Origin: Aporrectodea caliginosa
Lineage: Eukaryota > Annelida > Clitellata > Crassiclitellata > Lumbricidae
Assembly (NCBI GenBank): GCA_020284085.1
Contig: JACEVL010000102.1
Coordinates: 511,501 to 575,500 of the forward strand
DNA: 64,000 bases
Direction: 5' to 3'
Shown in pieces: positions 1-10,189 of the stretch; the first letter of the stretch is position 1; each line of letters begins with the position of its first letter. The notes beneath the pieces were generated by a model. It was not told the origin of the DNA. It worked only from the letters and a program-made list of their open reading frames with translations, and made no database searches. Made by a program: the position numbers and the translations under genes.

Positions 1-165
1 ACAATGACGATCATAATTACGATGATGACGATGACTACGGTGACGATCACACTGATGATGATGATGATGATAATGATGATGATGACAATGGCGATGATCA
101 TATGACGATTACGCTGATGATGATCATGATGATCACACGGACGATTACGACGACGACAATTTTAA
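1..165. repeat. GAT/ATG-rich microsatellite
   Basis: Imperfect trinucleotide array (gatgat, gacgat, gatcat units) filling the window edge. No coding signal was seen. Confidence 0.8.
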
Positions 166-231
166 TTGCATTTCTACAAATTGTGTCAAAATTTAAATCC
201 AGGTATCGATTCTTGTTAGATACATAATTAT

Positions 232-1425
232 TAGGGCTGCATTTCGATTAATTTTTTTAATCGCGATTAATCGCGCGATTAAAAATTTAATCGCGCGATT
301 AATCGCACATTCATTGCATTTTTAAAGTTTTTTTAAGGGTCCAGAATTCAAATAATTCAGTCAATATTCTAAATCAAGTATTTCAAATTCAAATAATACA
401 AGCTGAGTGCAATTATAATGTGACTTTATACTACTGTTTGTCTTCTGTCGTCAAGAGGACAACCCTAAAAGGTTTATATAAACCACTAGTCTAAGTGTTG
501 TCAAAGGGACAACCCTAAAAGGTTTATACATGCTTCGGAATAGTGCCGATCTTCAACATGGTGGACAGTGAGAGCGAAGGAGCGAAGGAGCCACTTGGAG
601 TCTATTATATAACCCGTCACTCCCAAGTAACTGTGGTTTGCAACAGATGACCAATAATCTTCAGTAAGCGTTACGCAGACTGTATGTACTGTCAAGTAGC
701 TGTTGTACTTCAATTTTCTCACCGTTGTATAAGTCAGTTATTCGACTATCAATGACTGTCCTGGAGGGAAGCGTATATGAGTGATTCCCGGCTGCTATAC
801 GCAAAACGTTCTGCAACCCTTCATCAGTAACTATGTTAATGGGTCTACCATTCATTGCAATCCAGTAGGCAATTGCGTTTGTCATGGCATCATATTTTGC
901 ACGATCCATTGGCCTACTTAGATACTTCATTTCTACAAGCGTCGGTTGGCGTTGATTTACATCGTCCTTCGACTTTTCCGACCCACGTGCTACGAAGGCA
1001 TGCTTCGTACGCAAATGGTAAGCCAACGACGACGTGCTCCGGTGGTATTGAAATTCTCCTTTGCAGTATCGGCAAAAAACTACTTTATCAGTTTTAAATA
1101 TAAATTGTCCGCCCATCACTGTTTTATGAATTTTCTTTGGCTCCATTGTTCGACACAAATCAACTTTGATTTTTTTTAATCGACACGTTTATTTTTTACC
1201 AACAGAAGAATGAAAAGAACATGGCGTCGGATGACCCACGCGAGTAGTGTTGGGCGACTCAGCAGAAGTGGGCGATAACCGATATTTGAAAACTACCGAT
1301 TATAAATCAGAATTTTTAATTTTATATGGACATTTTAACGCGTTAAACTTGGGTTAAAATAATTAATCGCAAAATTTTTTAACACGTTCATCGCGGGCGT
1401 TAACGGCGATTAACGCGCAGCCCTA
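232..1425. mobile_element. hAT-family DNA transposon, internally degraded
   Basis: The ends are inverted: TAGGGCTGC at the left and GCAGCCCTA at the right. Subterminal DNA is rich in GCGATTAATCGCG motifs. The element is flanked by an exact 8-bp direct repeat, ATAATTAT, at 224-231 and 1426-1433, the target-duplication length of hAT transposons. The 1194-bp body holds only the N-terminal and early catalytic parts of a transposase on the minus strand, so this copy cannot be autonomous. Confidence 0.9.
501..1158 (-). pseudogene. hAT transposase fragment with BED zinc finger, frameshifted
   Basis: The N-terminal frame (1158 to 661) encodes a BED-type finger: Cys-x2-Cys (FCRYCKGEF) followed by a His-x4-His end (YHLRTKH), then the linker typical of ZBED-like hAT transposases. 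That frame stops just after the motif SLRNAY. The homologous sequence continues in another frame (722 to 501) with TLTEDYWSS and YLGVTGYI, which resemble the first catalytic block of hAT transposases (T-x-D-x-W-T-S followed by Y-x-x-V-T). The rest of the catalytic domain and the C-terminal dimerisation region are missing. It is a dead copy inside the element with ends at 232 and 1425. Confidence 0.8.
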
Positions 1426-1968
1426 ATAATTATATTCTCCTACAGTCTTTGGCCGTCAATTGAATATGGCGGCTGACTCCAGCTCTACTTTTGCTCTCTG
1501 TTAACAAAAAGGATATTAAAAATGATGCTTTACTGCAATATTTAATCTTATATATATATAACTTTGAATTTATTAATTACAGTAAATGACTGCAATGTCT
1601 TTCTTATGATACCAAGACGTCATGCTATCTATCAGCCAGAAGCGCTACTTCCAACTGGTCCAGTGATTGCTGGCACAGAGCCATTCAAGAAGGAAGCTTC
1701 ATCTTGATTTCAAATTCAATGAAAATATCTTCAATATGAAGCATTGTAAGGAAAGAGGATACTGCAGGAAACCACATAACAGTGATAAAACAATTACAGC
1801 TACGAACATACTAGCGTTTGTTAAGACTACGTTGTTATTTGCAATATTATAATTGGATGTGTCATCAATAATTAATTCAAAGGAGAAAATGAAGGCACAC
1901 AGAAATTATTTATGCCCTAGGCAAATTAAATGGGGGCCTACACACCTTTTTCTATAGCTACCGCTGCC

Positions 1969-2092
1969 TCAAAACTGTTCATTTTTCAAAGAATATATCG
2001 GGTGATATCCTTCACCGCCGTTGCCTCTTTGAATGGATGACACGTCTATAAGGTCTCCGTGAACGAACCGTGCCAATTCATTATTTAAATCT
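1969..2092 (-). other. Exon-like segment, copy 1 of a tandem pair
   Basis: On the minus strand a TTATTTCAG acceptor-like site precedes an open stretch of about 40 codons ending in TGA. It includes the peptide IQRGNGGEGYHP. The segment at 2286-2423 resembles it in DNA and peptide and has the same acceptor-like start. It might be a duplicated terminal exon of an unidentified gene, or just an old duplicated repeat. I do not recognise the peptide. Confidence 0.25.
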
Positions 2093-2285
2093 CTGAAATA
2101 ATCCAACATCTTCACGTAAAATGGCTCCTTGACGTAGAAAGGACAGGAACGGAGTCAAAGGTCGCTGACGGCGAGGCACGTGATTTGTTGAATAGACTCT
2201 GAAACGATTTGATGCTGTCACGGCTTTATTTCAAAGTCTGTGTTATCCTTAACTTCCGAGAAAAAATGACCTGTTTAAAATGCAT

Positions 2286-2423
2286 CTAAACATTTTTTAT
2301 ACAACGACCCTGCTTATTTTCCGATGAATTGTTCAGTTGAGATTCTTCACCACCGCTGCCTGCTTGAACGGGTTCCACGTCAGTTAAAGTTTCTATCGAC
2401 CGTACCTGCCCGAATTCAAATCT
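2286..2423 (-). other. Exon-like segment, copy 2 of a tandem pair
   Basis: Follows the same TTATTTCAG acceptor-like sequence as the segment at 1969-2092 and reads LTDVEPVQAGSGGEESQ where that one reads LIDVSSIQRGNGGEGYH. Shared spacing of GNGGE/GSGGE suggests common origin. The phases at the acceptor differ, which argues against both being functional. Confidence 0.25.
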
Positions 2424-4254
2424 CTGAAATAACCCACAAAGGCGCCATGAAGTAGACCATACGCTGTGCATGGCTTAGGCGTGATTTTCAAAGTGTACGT
2501 ACGAGGGGTACTGAGCTTAGGTATCGTACCCTACCATTCATGGCCACGGTTAAGAATCTACACAATGTTTAGTGTGATCTCGGCAGTTGTTAATAAATGT
2601 TTAAAATACAGTTGCAAAGCTTTAACATACTTTCACACTCTTTTGAATCAGATAAGAAGGGATCAGAGGTCTCTGATAGTATGTGATTTGTTGAATTGAA
2701 CCAGAACGTCAGAAATCTTGTCTTCTTTAGAAACCGGTTGGTGCAGTCCAGGCAATGTATATAATTATCAAAGACTATCATACATTTACCTCTTAAACAC
2801 GTTTAATGGTTACCTACATCTCATCTGAATCAGGATAATCAGCCCATTTTCAGCTATTATCAATACAACAACACGCTAGTTTCACGGCCGTACACTTCTC
2901 TTCCCTCCTTTCACCTCGTCTTTAAAATTTAGCAATCGATCCAAAGTCAAGCCACTCCACCACTTTGGGACTAACTGCCATCTGAATTACGTCAGCTATC
3001 TCACCCTTTTCATCAGCTCACCTGCTCTGTACCTCGTGTTATCTCGGCATAAGCTTATTAGGTAGTTAAATCAGCTGCACAAGGTGACCTAGTTGTTCCT
3101 TCAGCCAGAACTTCGCTATGGTCGGTTAAACTTTCTGAATAGGTTGTCTAGCACCTTATGAAAAGAGCGCCTAGGTGTTTATTGACCTCAATTCTATAAA
3201 CCGTATGTCTAAAAAAACTCAAGAATATTGGACACATCTCCTAAGTATTTGTGATATGTTTTCCGGATAGTTTAGACTTAAATTAAATTAACATAATTCT
3301 TAATTGAGAAAGTGCAAACGCTGGTCGTAGGTCTTAAAGTCTGGCGAGCTTGGAGGAAAGTCGAGTGAAACAACGGAAACTACCAAGATCACAGTAAGAA
3401 CAAATCTGTTGTCTGTTTTATGTAAAACGTTGACATGAGGTCGTCACTCGTCAGTTCTTGTTCTTGTATTGGCACGATTTTTGAAAGATCGAGTCTGTTG
3501 AGCATCTTGTAACATGATGATCGGCAAGGACACAAAACTGAGTCGTAATGCCCAAGTTTTCTTTGTATTTCAAAACTAACAGTCAGTAATCCTGAAACGC
3601 CAACGTAAAACAGAAATATTTTGAGAAAATTTTGTGCACAATCCTAAATATAGGGAGATGCGCTGAATAAAAATATAGTTTAAAATAGTGCACTCTGTTA
3701 AAGAAAATATATCTTATCTTTGATTCTTAACCTTGTACATGTACTTTAAAAGCAAATGACCTTTAAAAAATCATGCCCATACATTTTTATTTCCTCATAA
3801 AATCGAATTTCACATATAGGCCTAGTTTCTAACGTTTTTATCACAGTCAAACTGTGTAGATTTGAAGTGTTTTTAAGCGGGATCATATTCCAAACAATTC
3901 ATATTCAATTTCAATAGATGTTGACAGAGCAACTGGGGTTTTGTGGTAGAGATGATGATCGTGATGGCAATGTTCAGTGTGTCACTGCTTTCGCTTCGAT
4001 TCATTCGCTAGGTGGCATGTCGAATTATATTTGGTTCCAAAATAGATTCACAAACTCGTTATTTGCTTCGGTTATTTTAAAATCCTTTGCAATTTGATGG
4101 CGGTATCCATATTTGAATTGTGATTTAGACAATTTATATAGCATCGTCGGTAACGATTGAAGTTATTTATTAATATTTTGGTCGTGGATACAGTCACGCC
4201 CGACGTGAGCCTATTCCTGGGACTAGAATCAAGCCCGCCTCGCAATTGGTCAAT

Positions 4255-4300
4255 GCATGTAATGTAATGTAATTAGCAACTTCTATTGCACCGGTGTCTA
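4255..4300. repeat. LINE/SINE 3'-tail remnant with TGTAA repeats
   Basis: Contains ATGTAATGTAATGTAATTAG followed by a diverged 'attgcaccggtgtc' segment. The same TGTAA tail and adjoining sequence mark the end of the LINE copy at 15226-16559, so this is probably a short 3' fragment of a related element. Confidence 0.5.
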
Positions 4301-4461
4301 ATGCATAAGGCATCAACCGATGGCGCATCAAAACAATCCGTAATCAGGTCAACATCCAGAAGATCAATCCGTAAGATCAATCATGTCATAATGATCTTGA
4401 GTACCTGAAACGAACCGACTGAGAAACATTCCCAATTGCGGTGGAAGGTTGTTCACCTTAT

Positions 4462-4532
4462 TTTCTAATGACGACACTAACCCCAACCCTGACCCTAACC
4501 GACCCTCACGACGCCTAACCTAACCCTAACAT
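4462..4532. repeat. CTAACC-type degenerate repeat block, copy 1
   Basis: Reads as 'taatgacgacactaaccc' followed by runs of ctaaccctgaccctaaccga and ctcacgacgcc. The same block recurs near 12487-12575 and 13548-13605 inside the two fold-back elements of CSTF1 intron 1, so it is a dispersed-element segment and not an internal telomere tract. Confidence 0.6.
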
Positions 4533-4898
4533 AATGATCAGTCGGTGAACGAAACCATTTGCTTCAAATATTTGACTCAGTTCCACTGTTGCGTGTTAAT
4601 TATTGGTAATAGCGGATGCGAGATCTTTGGTTGATTTTACTTTCCTACGTGAGACCATTAGTGAAGACTTCCTCCAGTCACACATAATTTGTACATGTCT
4701 GCATATACATAAAAGCCTTCAAACATACACAGGTAGGCCCTACATGTTTACAAACATACGCACATGTGAATGCATTAGCATTGTGAAGTAAAGTAACGGT
4801 CGTCGATTGAATGGAGTTCACGGTTGAGCTTCCCCGGAGACGGTTAGGCCTACTGTATAAGGGAAGTTATGCAGCGCCATCAGTTGATGCTTTGTCAC

Positions 4899-4909
4899 AA
4901 GATGGCGGC
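4899..4909 (+). promoter_or_regulatory. YY1-type motif, candidate promoter of the Mab-21-like gene
   Basis: AAGATGGCGGC matches the YY1 consensus often found just downstream of transcription starts in animal genes. It lies about 100 bp before the ATG at 5005, on the same strand. A TTGCAG immediately before that ATG could be a 3' splice site, so a 5' UTR intron is possible. Confidence 0.45.
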
Positions 4910-5004
4910 GCTCAATGAACACAGTAATTATAATAATTTTAATTAAACATAAATAGTGATGATCATGATGGAGCTATTTAGTTTGTTCTTCTCGGGTTGC
5001 AGCA

Positions 5005-7797
5005 ATGGACGACAGTGTGTCGGAATTCATCATCCGTACATGTCGAATGCTTCCAAAGTCCAACAGCAATATTTTTGAGTCCATACATTTACAAGATTAT
5101 AAAATGTTTTGTGGCAGCTATGTTGAGTTCTTCATTCAACCGTTACATCCATGCATCGGCGACGTTGATTTCTTGAAGATGAAATCAAACTTACTAGCCT
5201 TTACAGATGAAAAGCCAGTATTGCCATATGATGTCCGCCATATTGCTGATGCAATAGACTGTTACTTTATGGAACCATACCTTGATTATCCATCTTTTAT
5301 ACGACTTCGTCTTTTGGGACAAACAAGATATAACTGGGAACGCAAAAATTTTGAATTTATTCGGGCTAACGTCAACAAAATTGCAATCACAACAGAAATG
5401 ATTTCAGATGAAAATTATGAGGAATGGTGCAAGGTTGGTCCAGCGAGTAGAGGAACGTTTATAGGACCACTTTCAGCTGATGTTGTTGTTTCGATTTGGT
5501 GCCCACAGTGGCCAAAACAGGCAAAAGAATGGCCTTTTCGACGAAGAAAATATGGATGGCCGACGTCTGCCATAATCCAGGAAGTAATTCAGAATGGTTG
5601 TCATGTTGTATTTGCAAAACATTATGCTTGCAGAAATGATATACACCAGTGCAGGCTGTCATTTTCGGTTGCGGAAGTAATTTTACTTCAGAGTTGGACT
5701 CCAGTTCAGCAGATTGTCTATCATATGCTGAGATACTTTGCCAAGAGAGAACTAATACAAAGTAATTGCTCAAAGGAAGACGAGGTTCTCTGTACTTATC
5801 ATTTTAAAACACTGATGCTGTGGTCATGTGAAGAAAGGCCATCAGCATGGTGGACTTTCTTATCTGTTTTTCAAATATGCTGTTATCTATTTCAAAAGCT
5901 TTCAGAATGGCTAAAGAAGACTAAATGTCCAAACTATTTTATTCCTCAAGCAAACTTGTTTCGTGAACACTTTAACTGCAGGAACGTGAACGAAACTGCG
6001 AAAAGGTTGATTCATTATAGCGATTCCAGCATTCTGACCCTTTGGTTTGTGAAGCATTATGTGCGGTCTCCTTTTTTTGATGTACTTGATACAAAATGCA
6101 ATAGTGACGTTGTATTCTGTGTTCATGAGCATATGTTGCAAACATGTGAAGACATGAAGGAAGATAAATCAATAGCCATCGACTTCTATTTTTCGCTCAG
6201 GTTTATGCTAGATCTCGAATATGCACAGGAAACAGCAAAAGACGCAATAGACATCGCAATTTTCGATTTTTTCCGCAATCTCTTGAGAATGTTTCTAGTT
6301 TTCGAGGACAGCTTCGGTTGTCTGCCATCCGCAGAGAACCGTCAATCATGCTATTGGCTTTTCGGATCGCTGCTGCGTGTATTGCACGCTGCCCAATTGT
6401 TAGACAGTGGAGAAATGCACTGTGACAGCGATTGGTTTATTGAGGTAATTAGGCGAATTTCGATTAAACCAACACGATTTAGATCCAAACACCACAACTT
6501 ACCAAGGCCATTAAACACTGGTGTTAATCGAAGCCAATTATATTTCATAAGTGCGCAGGATCTGATGCAAAATCTGATTGGATCAAGTGAGGATTTAGAA
6601 TTTCAAATTGTGTCTGAAATTTCAAAGGGACTTCTCAGGAAAGCTTTGAAATATGCGGATTCTAAAACAAAGACTAACACAAAGGCGACTTTGTCCTACA
6701 TGGCGGCTCTTCATTTTGCAGCATCAGAATATCAAGCTGTTATAGATCTTTGCTCGAGAGTTATCAAGAATGAAAGGCCTGAGAAAGAAGATACAGAAAC
6801 ATTAAATGCAGGATGTTTATTGTTTATTGAAGACATTACTATGATAATTGGATTTTATTTAATTTTCAGGAAGTCTAAAGACGCTTCTTTGCATTATACT
6901 ATGAGGCCGTTTTTCCTAGATCTCCGTCTTACACCAGACGTTTTTGCTCACTATTTAGCAATTTCGTCAATTGAAAGAACAGTTAGAGATTTTGTACCTA
7001 TTGACGTTCCTCAAACTCCAACATTTCCGTTGGATGCAATTCTAATGACTATTACAAATCGGAAATCTTCTGAAATATCAAAGAAAAGAAAGAGTGCTTT
7101 GCGCGTTTACCAAAGAATAGATCCAATGAATAAATTAGAAGCGCCCACTGAAGTCGATTTTATACAATTACTAAAGGAATATTCCTTAGTTAATATGGCA
7201 TCATTTTACAGTGTTATCTGCAAGGGCTTTGACATTCACTGCAATGCTGCTGATTGCTACCGTGCTGCCTTTCTATATAAGTGTTGCAAATATCCTGAAG
7301 TATTGAATGTGTGTGAGCGAATTCTCGACGAGCCAGATCTACAAAACGATCTGAAGGAACTTGCATTTGCAAATGTAATGGTGGTGCCTCCTCTTGACTC
7401 TTATTTTGACAGAGACATCCAGTGTTTGCTTGGAGTCCAAATACTTGCTTACTATTTGTCTCCTTCGGTTATAGATTTTGGGAAAAGAAAAGTCAGTAAA
7501 ATCACAACGATTCAGCAATTTTTCTCCCGAGAGATTAACTCTGGTAAAGGTTCGCTTTCATCAGTTCTCTTGAAAGTGTACTCTGTGAAATGCCATTACT
7601 TTCTTCTAAGACATTTTCTTGCAAGATATTTGAAAGTGAGATGTCTGATCGACTGCAATCATTCACTCTCAGAAATAATGTTTGAGTTTAAGAAACTCAA
7701 AGCTTGTCTTCCTTTTGAGCAAATAATAAGATGCTTTCTTCAGCAGAAACTTCGGAAACTGCAGAAAGTTATTGATGCAAAATACAGTTTGGACTAA
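5005..7797 (+). CDS. Mab-21 domain, cGAS-like nucleotidyltransferase (cGLR-type) with helical-repeat C-terminus
   Basis: Single open frame of 930 codons. Residues 36-340 form a Mab-21/cGAS fold: a Gly-Ser pair in MFCGSYVEFF (G37-S38), the acidic pair in IGDVDFLKM (D53, D55), and a third Asp in PLSADVVVSIW (D159) where cGAS has its last metal ligand. Family landmarks follow: CPQWPKQAKEWP, CRLSFSVAE, YHFKTLMLW and NYFIPQANLF. cGAS-like receptors make cyclic dinucleotide messengers after sensing nucleic acid; many Mab-21 relatives are inactive, but here the predicted triad is complete. The remaining ~590 residues are mostly helical, with at least two TPR-like segments (SYMAALHFAASEYQAVIDLC near 570 and CYRAAFLYKCCKYPEVLNVC near 760). 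No signal peptide or clear membrane segment. The ATG has a good context (gcaATGG) and the frame is intact. Ligand and product are not predictable from sequence. Confidence 0.85.
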   Translation: MDDSVSEFIIRTCRMLPKSNSNIFESIHLQDYKMFCGSYVEFFIQPLHPCIGDVDFLKMKSNLLAFTDEKPVLPYDVRHIADAIDCYFMEPYLDYPSFIRLRLLGQTRYNWERKNFEFIRANVNKIAITTEMISDENYEEWCKVGPASRGTFIGPLSADVVVSIWCPQWPKQAKEWPFRRRKYGWPTSAIIQEVIQNGCHVVFAKHYACRNDIHQCRLSFSVAEVILLQSWTPVQQIVYHMLRYFAKRELIQSNCSKEDEVLCTYHFKTLMLWSCEERPSAWWTFLSVFQICCYLFQKLSEWLKKTKCPNYFIPQANLFREHFNCRNVNETAKRLIHYSDSSILTLWFVKHYVRSPFFDVLDTKCNSDVVFCVHEHMLQTCEDMKEDKSIAIDFYFSLRFMLDLEYAQETAKDAIDIAIFDFFRNLLRMFLVFEDSFGCLPSAENRQSCYWLFGSLLRVLHAAQLLDSGEMHCDSDWFIEVIRRISIKPTRFRSKHHNLPRPLNTGVNRSQLYFISAQDLMQNLIGSSEDLEFQIVSEISKGLLRKALKYADSKTKTNTKATLSYMAALHFAASEYQAVIDLCSRVIKNERPEKEDTETLNAGCLLFIEDITMIIGFYLIFRKSKDASLHYTMRPFFLDLRLTPDVFAHYLAISSIERTVRDFVPIDVPQTPTFPLDAILMTITNRKSSEISKKRKSALRVYQRIDPMNKLEAPTEVDFIQLLKEYSLVNMASFYSVICKGFDIHCNAADCYRAAFLYKCCKYPEVLNVCERILDEPDLQNDLKELAFANVMVVPPLDSYFDRDIQCLLGVQILAYYLSPSVIDFGKRKVSKITTIQQFFSREINSGKGSLSSVLLKVYSVKCHYFLLRHFLARYLKVRCLIDCNHSLSEIMFEFKKLKACLPFEQIIRCFLQQKLRKLQKVIDAKYSLD

Positions 7798-8218
7798 AGT
7801 ACATATGTTTCAAATGTAAACAAGATATAAAAGATATTTGCAAAAGCACAAATATTAAGCGTCATTGCTTGACCTACTCAAATTGCTAAATTACCGGATC
7901 CCAATACTAATTTGACAATGTATCGCCTTTCAGTAACTAGTATATTTATAGCCTATACTTTGTTTGATATGATAAAAGTCTTCACACCCGTAGGCATACT
8001 TTCATATAGGCTGCATTCCGAAGGTTTCTTTTTGTTATCTGTACACCCGGGCCTATTTGATAGCTACTGAGTAATTTCAGGCGTTAGGTGATAGGCTGAG
8101 TACTCGATTTATAAATATTGTGCGAGTTCGAGCGTCCTCTGGGTCGAGCATTGTGCAGGAATTTTAACAAGTCCTTGACGCCAGGAAAGTAGTAGCAAAA
8201 CTAAGCGGCTAGGCCAAG
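7798..8218. other. 3' flank without recognised features
   Basis: AT-rich sequence between the Mab-21-like stop codon and the palindromic repeat cluster. No ORF, RNA gene or transposon end was recognised. Confidence 0.5.
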
Positions 8219-8354
8219 AACCTAACATAGGTCCAAATCAGCACACATCGAAAAGAACGATAAAGTAAACGGTTGGACCTAACATAGGTCCAAAATCAGC
8301 GTGCAAGAACCTAACATAGGTCCAACCTCCCCGTGCACGAACCTATGTTAGGTC
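8219..8354. repeat. Four copies of a palindromic ACCTAACATAGGT motif
   Basis: Copies at 8219-8234, 8275-8291 and 8308-8323 read forward; one at 8340-8354 is inverted. The core GGACCTA-ACA-TAGGTCC has perfect 7-bp arms and a 3-nt centre. The copies sit just beyond the 3' end of the Polinton integrase fragment, so they may belong to the non-coding end of that element. Confidence 0.75.
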
Positions 8355-8506
8355 GAATTCGCCACCCGCCCTCCTGCCAATGACTCATATCGAAACTATT
8401 GGAAATCCCCGCAGTATCGATAACATCGCGCAACCCACCGCCGAGTCAACGCGTAATTGTAGGGACTAATTCTTGTAGTGTCGTGCGTCGTTGGCCTGTG
8501 TAGGCA

Positions 8507-9283
8507 CTAAGGTAAAGTCATCAATGCCTCATTATCGATCCAAGAATTGAACGAGTCTGGGTATCCGAGCCACTTTACGAGAGATTTCTTCCCGCGTGTT
8601 CTAATAACTTTTTCGATCCTGAATATTTCTTGAGTAGTCTTTTGTAGCTCTTCTTCGTAGAATGAACCCTGTATTTCCTCATCATTACAATCAGTAATTT
8701 TATAAGTTGGTGGATCTGTGTATTGTACTTGCGATACTGTAAATACTTCTTCAGTCCATCTCGGCGTGTAACCCTTTTCAAAGGTCTTCTTTTTCTTAGT
8801 GATTCTAACGCTGTCGCCTACTGAAAACTTTGGTTTGACGCGCGTAGGGTGTAGGCCGCCGTATAAATTCAACCACACGATTCTTTCATTTGCCTTCATA
8901 CTCGCCTTAGCAGGCGTCATTTTGATAGAACTGTGTCTAACGTTGTTGTAAATGCTAACCATTTCTTCCAACACGTCTACATATCTTCTCGTAGAATTAG
9001 CTGAAAAATATTTGTACATCTTTTCTTTCATCGTCCTGTTCCATCTCTCAACGACGCATGATTTCTCTTCATTTTCAGTCGAATACAGCTCGACTCCCAA
9101 AGACTTTACACGTTTATTATAGAATTCAGTCCCTTTGTCAACCCAGAGTTTCTGGGGTTTTCGTCCGCTGCTCGTAAATATCTTCGCGAAGGCATTGTAA
9201 ACGGAGTCACCGCTCTTATCATTCAATGGAGCGATCCAACCGTATCTAGAAAATAAATCTATGACGCATAACAGATATTTAAC
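8507..9283 (-). pseudogene. Polinton/Maverick-type integrase, C-terminal portion with chromodomain
   Basis: The open minus-strand frame runs from about 9283 to a stop at 8507. It begins inside the retroviral-type integrase core at LLCVIDLFSRYGW (first catalytic Asp), continues through LWVDKGTEF (second Asp) and ends the DDE set with the Glu in CVVERWNRTMK. After the core come an SH3-like stretch (VGDSVRITKKK) and a chromodomain-like tail (VIRTRGKKSLVKWLGY). This arrangement, with wording close to the 'transposon-derived F54H12.3' group, is typical of Polinton integrases. The zinc-binding N-terminus is missing: a stop codon (TAA at 9284-9286) interrupts the frame. No polymerase B, protease or capsid frame was found nearby, so this is a relic. 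It ends close to the 3' end of the minus-strand gene at 9437-11000. Confidence 0.8.
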
Positions 9284-9427
9284 TTACTTACTTCATGTGT
9301 CAAGAACATGACACAAAAACACTGAAGCCAATACTTTCCACACATGATAGAAAAAAGATGCACCCATTGTAACTCAATCCAATAGGAAATGATCTTCAGG
9401 TGGAAATGTCAGCAGCAGTTTCAAAAC

Positions 9428-9433
9428 TTTAAT
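9428..9433 (-). terminator. Polyadenylation signal ATTAAA
   Basis: ATTAAA on the minus strand, 3 bp beyond the TAG at 9437-9439 of the second reading of the gene's last exon. Its position supports that stop codon as the ancestral gene end. Confidence 0.4.
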
Positions 9434-9436
9434 GTC

Positions 9437-10142
9437 CTAATATCCACTGCCATGTGATTTCGCATTAGGCATATTTTTAAGGACATTTCCTTGCAGATTT
9501 CTAGCTCGCTTTACTTTCCTCTTCTCACAAGCAGCAGGTCTCCCACTTAATTGCCTCTTAGCCCCTGTGTTATTAGATGCTGCTTTCTCCTTGCCGCAGT
9601 CCCTGGTTGTGTGCGGATTGTTCCTTGGGAGTGGTGGCTACGAGGCAGATCCGGTGCCATTGAACGATAAAACCCAACGAGCTGACTGTATGTAGTGACC
9701 TTGTTGAGACGCTGCTGCATTTTTTGAATTCCTGCCACCAGTTCCGAGCAATCTCCACTTTGTTGGGCCAGTAAGGATCCCATGCAATTAGATAGGGTTT
9801 TCCATGCTTGTTGGGCATCCAAGGCAAACACCCCTGTTGAAGGATTATCATCAAGCAGTACTGGTGTTGTGCTGTTACATGGGTCATTCAAAATAGCATG
9901 CTGGTGCTGACTGAAGATTGTCACAGTAGCTGGTCTCCCTTCCTTGATCCATGGATATCGACATTGACTGTACTTGTTCACAGCTTTGATCTGAATAATG
10001 AAAAACCAAAGCAACTTTAATATCTTGACAAATGAAATGCTCATGTCAAAATGACCACTATTTATGGTTCTCACTACAATCCATGTATGCATACATCCAG
10101 GCATGCATGTATGATGTATGTAAGTATGTATGCATATATGAA

Positions 10143-10189
<47 letters not shown>

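Larger units (their letters stand above)
1434..4860. other. Intergenic stretch with no clear gene
   Basis: AT-rich sequence with short random ORFs only. It contains two related exon-like minus-strand segments near 2.0 and 2.4 kb, a LINE/SINE-type tail near 4.25 kb and a block of CTAACC-type repeats near 4.5 kb, listed separately. Nothing else coding could be supported. Confidence 0.6.

Noticed and set aside
4462..4532. Interstitial telomeric repeat
   Set aside because: The CTAACC units are irregular and the same block recurs inside fold-back elements at 12.5 and 13.6 kb, so it is transposon-derived.
5005..7797. Mab-21-like gene as cargo of the neighbouring Polinton
   Set aside because: It is adjacent but lies on the other strand, has its own YY1-type promoter motif and no shared terminal repeats; proximity alone is not evidence.
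8507..9283. Complete Polinton element
   Set aside because: Only the integrase C-terminal part was found; no DNA polymerase B, ATPase, protease or capsid frames and no long terminal inverted repeats were seen.
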